Positions 19,029 through 20,979 of a DNA stretch of 20,979 nt are shown here, one piece after another. Made by a program: the position numbers and the translations under genes. The notes beneath the pieces are model-generated. The model did not search any database. It worked only from the letters and a program-made list of their open reading frames with translations, and had not been told where the DNA came from. Positions within the stretch are counted from its first letter, which is position 1. Each line of letters begins with the position of its first letter. Source of the DNA: a virus; IMG/VR virus record IMGVR_UViG_3300048033_000633, positions 1 to 20,979 of that record; one strand, written 5' to 3'.

Positions 19029-20185
19029 ACTACAAAGAAGTTGGTTCGCTTCGAATATACAGAATAAACCGCGTATCTTAAAGCATCTTGAAGGTGATTC
19101 ATCTTATCAACGGGTTTGTTTATTATCGTTCCGTCTTTAAGTTCTTCCCAATAGTAGTTATGGTATTCTTTGATAAGATTTTTTGAATCGTCTGAAGCGA
19201 ATACATCAAATTCTTTGACTAATGAAATACCCGCCATAATTGAACCTTGACCTTTTACCGCGGGTTTTATCCAACAGCCTAAACGTTTGATTTCTTCAAT
19301 GGATTTCGGTTCGGCAGAATCAGCGTAAACAAGAACCTGGTCGTAATTATTTTTTTTCAGCCATTCCGCTATTTCGTTGTTTGTCATTCCAGTTTGAAAC
19401 AACAATTCCTTGATATAAAGCTTATCGTTCACTTTCTGAACTAGAACCGCCGCCGTTGGATCGTTGCTATATCCAAAATCAAGCCCAATAATCGGATCGT
19501 CAAACTCGGGCATATCTTTCTCGGGAATGAAATTCCAGTTCGAATATATTTGACGTTTTGAATAAGTGGCTTGCAGACCAAGACCGTAAACGCGCCAATA
19601 ATCCGGATCCCGTTCTTCCATTCGTTCAATTTCATGTATCAACTCTGGCGGTAAAAACTTATTGTCTTTGTACGTTGTAATCCAAGTATCACAATCTTCG
19701 CGTGGAATGATTTCGTCATAAATCCAGTGAATCGGATCTGAAGGGTTGAAGTCAAGTATTAAGAATCCAGTAGTACGCATATTAAGCTGACGGAAATCTT
19801 CTAGTAATAATTCGTTCGCTTCATTCAAGTAAGCGATATCACGTTTACGACCTCGTATTTTTTGTGCCTCGTCTAACGAAAGAAACTCTACTAAATGGTT
19901 GCGGTATCGAAATGTATTTTCCGCCTTATTGTGTACCCCTTGGTAATACATTCCTAATTGTTCGAGTATTGAAATGAAATCACGTTGAACCGAACCTTTC
20001 AACGCGGGTAAGGTTTTACGCGCTATGGTTATTGTAAGTGGCTTTTCACTTGAACGTAGAAGGTATGCAAGGTATTGACAAATCGCGTACGTTTTACCCG
20101 ATCTTGTTCCACCTTGTTGAACTCTGAACCGCTTGTTTGATTTTAGAAGTTGCTCGAATTGTATGTTACAATCAACCGTTATCAT
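19025..20185 (-). CDS. terL: Terminase large subunit
   Basis: A 386-residue packaging motor. The Walker A is QQGGTRSGKTYA (about 23-34), Walker B is RDIAYLNEAN (115-124, D116 and catalytic E122), and LDFNPSDPIHWI (144-155) is the following coupling segment. The RNase H-like nuclease has GLDFGYSNDPTA (234-245, D236), VYADSAEPKSI (287-296, D289) and NHLQDALRYAV (363-373, D368). These are the expected three Asp for two-metal cutting. It resembles PBSX-type large terminases. It begins 14 bases inside the small terminase gene. Confidence 0.96.
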   Translation of the reverse strand: MITVDCNIQFEQLLKSNKRFRVQQGGTRSGKTYAICQYLAYLLRSSEKPLTITIARKTLPALKGSVQRDFISILEQLGMYYQGVHNKAENTFRYRNHLVEFLSLDEAQKIRGRKRDIAYLNEANELLLEDFRQLNMRTTGFLILDFNPSDPIHWIYDEIIPREDCDTWITTYKDNKFLPPELIHEIERMEERDPDYWRVYGLGLQATYSKRQIYSNWNFIPEKDMPEFDDPIIGLDFGYSNDPTAAVLVQKVNDKLYIKELLFQTGMTNNEIAEWLKKNNYDQVLVYADSAEPKSIEEIKRLGCWIKPAVKGQGSIMAGISLVKEFDVFASDDSKNLIKEYHNYYWEELKDGTIINKPVDKMNHLQDALRYAVYSVYSKRTNFFVV

Positions 20186-20531
20186 CGTCTTTGTGAACGC
20201 GCCATTCTACAACCGTATTTTCAAGTGTGCCTTCGTGTTGTATTTCTTGGCGTTCTACATATCCTCTTTGTTTGCCCCTTGTTTTTAAATAAAAGAAAAT
20301 TGACGCTTCTCTACCTTTCTCGATATTCTTAAACATTTTCGATTCAGCGAAGTCTAGCGCAACGTTCTCGATATCCTTTACTTGCTCTGCGTACTTGGCG
20401 TCATTCTTTAGCCAATCATAATGCGTTGAACGATTAATACCGACAATCTTGCAAGCGGTTGATACTACGCCCATTGATTTTTCAAGGGCTTCTAGCATCG
20501 CTTTTTTAAGTGTTGGATTTTGTTTGTTCAT
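20172..20531 (-). CDS. terS: Terminase small subunit
   Basis: A 119-residue DNA-recognition subunit. A helix-turn-helix runs from about residue 21 to 42 (GVVSTACKIVGINRSTHYDW), followed by an oligomerisation helix (AEQVKDIENVALDFAESKMF) and the typical KGREASIFFYLKTRGKQRGY segment (73-92) that links to the terminase-binding tail (EWRVHKDDDNG). The ATG lies only 15 bases after the U-run of a terminator. It overlaps terL. Function: recognises the packaging site and regulates the large subunit. Confidence 0.9.
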   Translation of the reverse strand: MNKQNPTLKKAMLEALEKSMGVVSTACKIVGINRSTHYDWLKNDAKYAEQVKDIENVALDFAESKMFKNIEKGREASIFFYLKTRGKQRGYVERQEIQHEGTLENTVVEWRVHKDDDNG

Positions 20532-20546
20532 TCGGTAAAATTAGGC

Positions 20547-20572
20547 AAAAAAAAAGGGGCTACAAAAGCCCC
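20547..20572 (-). terminator. Terminator immediately before terS
   Basis: Minus strand GGGGCT, loop TTTGT, AGCCCC, then nine T. Six GC-rich base pairs with an uninterrupted U-run, 25 bases after the stop of the upstream gene and 15 before the terS ATG. This leaves almost no room for a separate terS promoter. Confidence 0.9.
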
Positions 20573-20597
20573 CTACAAAACTGATATGATTTGTGTG

Positions 20598-20864
20598 TTA
20601 TACGATATCCTCGAAAACGTCATAAAACGTTTCTTCACCGATTTCATAATCGTAAACGATATACTCTACATCACCGCCTAAAAGGCTTCCAAGTGTAATA
20701 CCATTCTCTAAAGCGATATACACATACCCCGAGTTAGCATTAAACCCAACTTCCATAATATCCTCGTTAGGTGTATTCTCTGCATAAGCTTCCCATACTT
20801 TTGCTAATCCTTTTGCTTCTAAATAAGCTGGGTTTTCAAGGTTGATAGTTGTAATAGTTTTCAT
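20598..20864 (-). CDS. Small acidic hypothetical protein upstream of terminase
   Basis: An 88-residue acidic protein, unrecognised. It starts MKTITTINLENPAYLEAKGL and contains a helical part (AKVWEAYAENTPNEDIMEV) followed by beta-like strands (GYVYIALENGITLGSLLGGD; VEYIVYDYEIGEETFYDVFE). Its leader has a plausible promoter and the gene ends at a strong terminator, so it may be a monocistronic early or regulatory gene rather than part of the late operon. The start codon region ATTATGAAAAC is repeated in antisense near 12716. Confidence 0.65.
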   Translation of the reverse strand: MKTITTINLENPAYLEAKGLAKVWEAYAENTPNEDIMEVGFNANSGYVYIALENGITLGSLLGGDVEYIVYDYEIGEETFYDVFEDIV

Positions 20865-20898
20865 AATCTTTAATTTAGTTGTTATTGATTTACATAGG

Positions 20899-20929
20899 CT
20901 AAATTAAAAATAAATTTTAGAATACAAAA
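20899..20929 (-). promoter_or_regulatory. Candidate promoter of the 88-residue gene
   Basis: TTTTG (20929-20925) as -33 and TAATTTAG (20906-20899) as -7, separated by 18 bases; the -7 differs from TAnnTTTG at one position. About 35 bases separate it from the ATG. The inverted repeat at 20916-20957 overlaps its upstream half. Confidence 0.45.
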
Positions 20930-20957
20930 CTTTTTTTAAGTTTTTTTTTATTCTAAA
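20916..20957. repeat. Nested AT-rich inverted repeat
   Basis: Two stacked palindromes: outer arms TTTAGAATA (20916-20924) and TATTCTAAA (20949-20957), nine perfect pairs; inner arms AAAACTT (20926-20932) and AAGTTTT (20938-20944), seven pairs. It overlaps the -33 region of the promoter for the 88-residue gene, so it could be an operator. Alternatively it ends the gene to the right, outside the window. Confidence 0.6.
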
Positions 20958-20979
20958 CCCTTAAAACTTTTTAATGGGT

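Noticed and set aside
1-20979. CRISPR array, tRNA or rRNA genes, integrase or insertion sequence
   Set aside because: No regularly spaced repeats, no cloverleaf found by eye, and no transposase or integrase motif; tRNA absence was not confirmed by a covariance search.

Overview
The window is a block of late (virion and lysis) genes from a tailed, siphovirus-like phage or prophage. Every gene I accept lies on the minus strand, so transcription runs from about 20,900 down to 1. The host is most likely a member of Bacteroidota, probably a flavobacterium. Reasons: AT-rich A-stretch leaders without clear Shine-Dalgarno sequences, several TAnnTTTG promoter boxes, moderate GC, and protein types (S74-ended fibre, M15A endolysin, MuF with a small N-terminal domain) that I associate with phages of that phylum. 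No integrase, repressor, tRNA or CRISPR array is present, so lifestyle cannot be judged.

Layout in transcription order. (1) 20,979-20,547: an AT-rich promoter region with a nested inverted repeat, a small acidic gene and a strong terminator. (2) 20,531-13,549: packaging and head module: small terminase, large terminase, a PP-loop/PAPS-reductase-like enzyme, portal with an extra C-terminal domain, MuF head protein, HK97-type prohead protease, and major capsid protein followed by two stem-loops. (3) 13,500-12,195: an accessory island between the capsid and connector genes. It has its own promoter, five very small overlapping genes (two CxxC mini-proteins, two single-helix membrane proteins, one soluble peptide), a UUCG-loop terminator, then a lone PD-(D/E)XK-type nuclease gene with its own terminator. 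A decamer, AACTAAACTA, sits at all three gene-end junctions of the island. (4) 12,170-10,227: head completion and neck genes (small protein, gp6-like connector, head closure protein, gp10-like protein, tail completion protein), almost all overlapping. (5) 10,230-8,679: lysis block: two holin candidates, two single-pass membrane proteins and an M15A peptidase. (6) 8,635-1,505: a 1907-residue tail fibre with a self-cleaving S74 chaperone, a probable tip or receptor-binding protein and three small proteins. (7) 1,499-1: two related tail tube proteins, then the tail assembly chaperone gpG with a canonical -1 slippery site (A AAA AAC) leading into a gpT-like extension that leaves the window.

The genes form a fairly standard HK97-like head with a long non-contractile tail. 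The least explained parts are the small-gene and nuclease island behind the capsid gene, the PP-loop enzyme inside the packaging operon, and the tail tube duplication. Function calls come from recognisable motifs and gene order; no database search was run.
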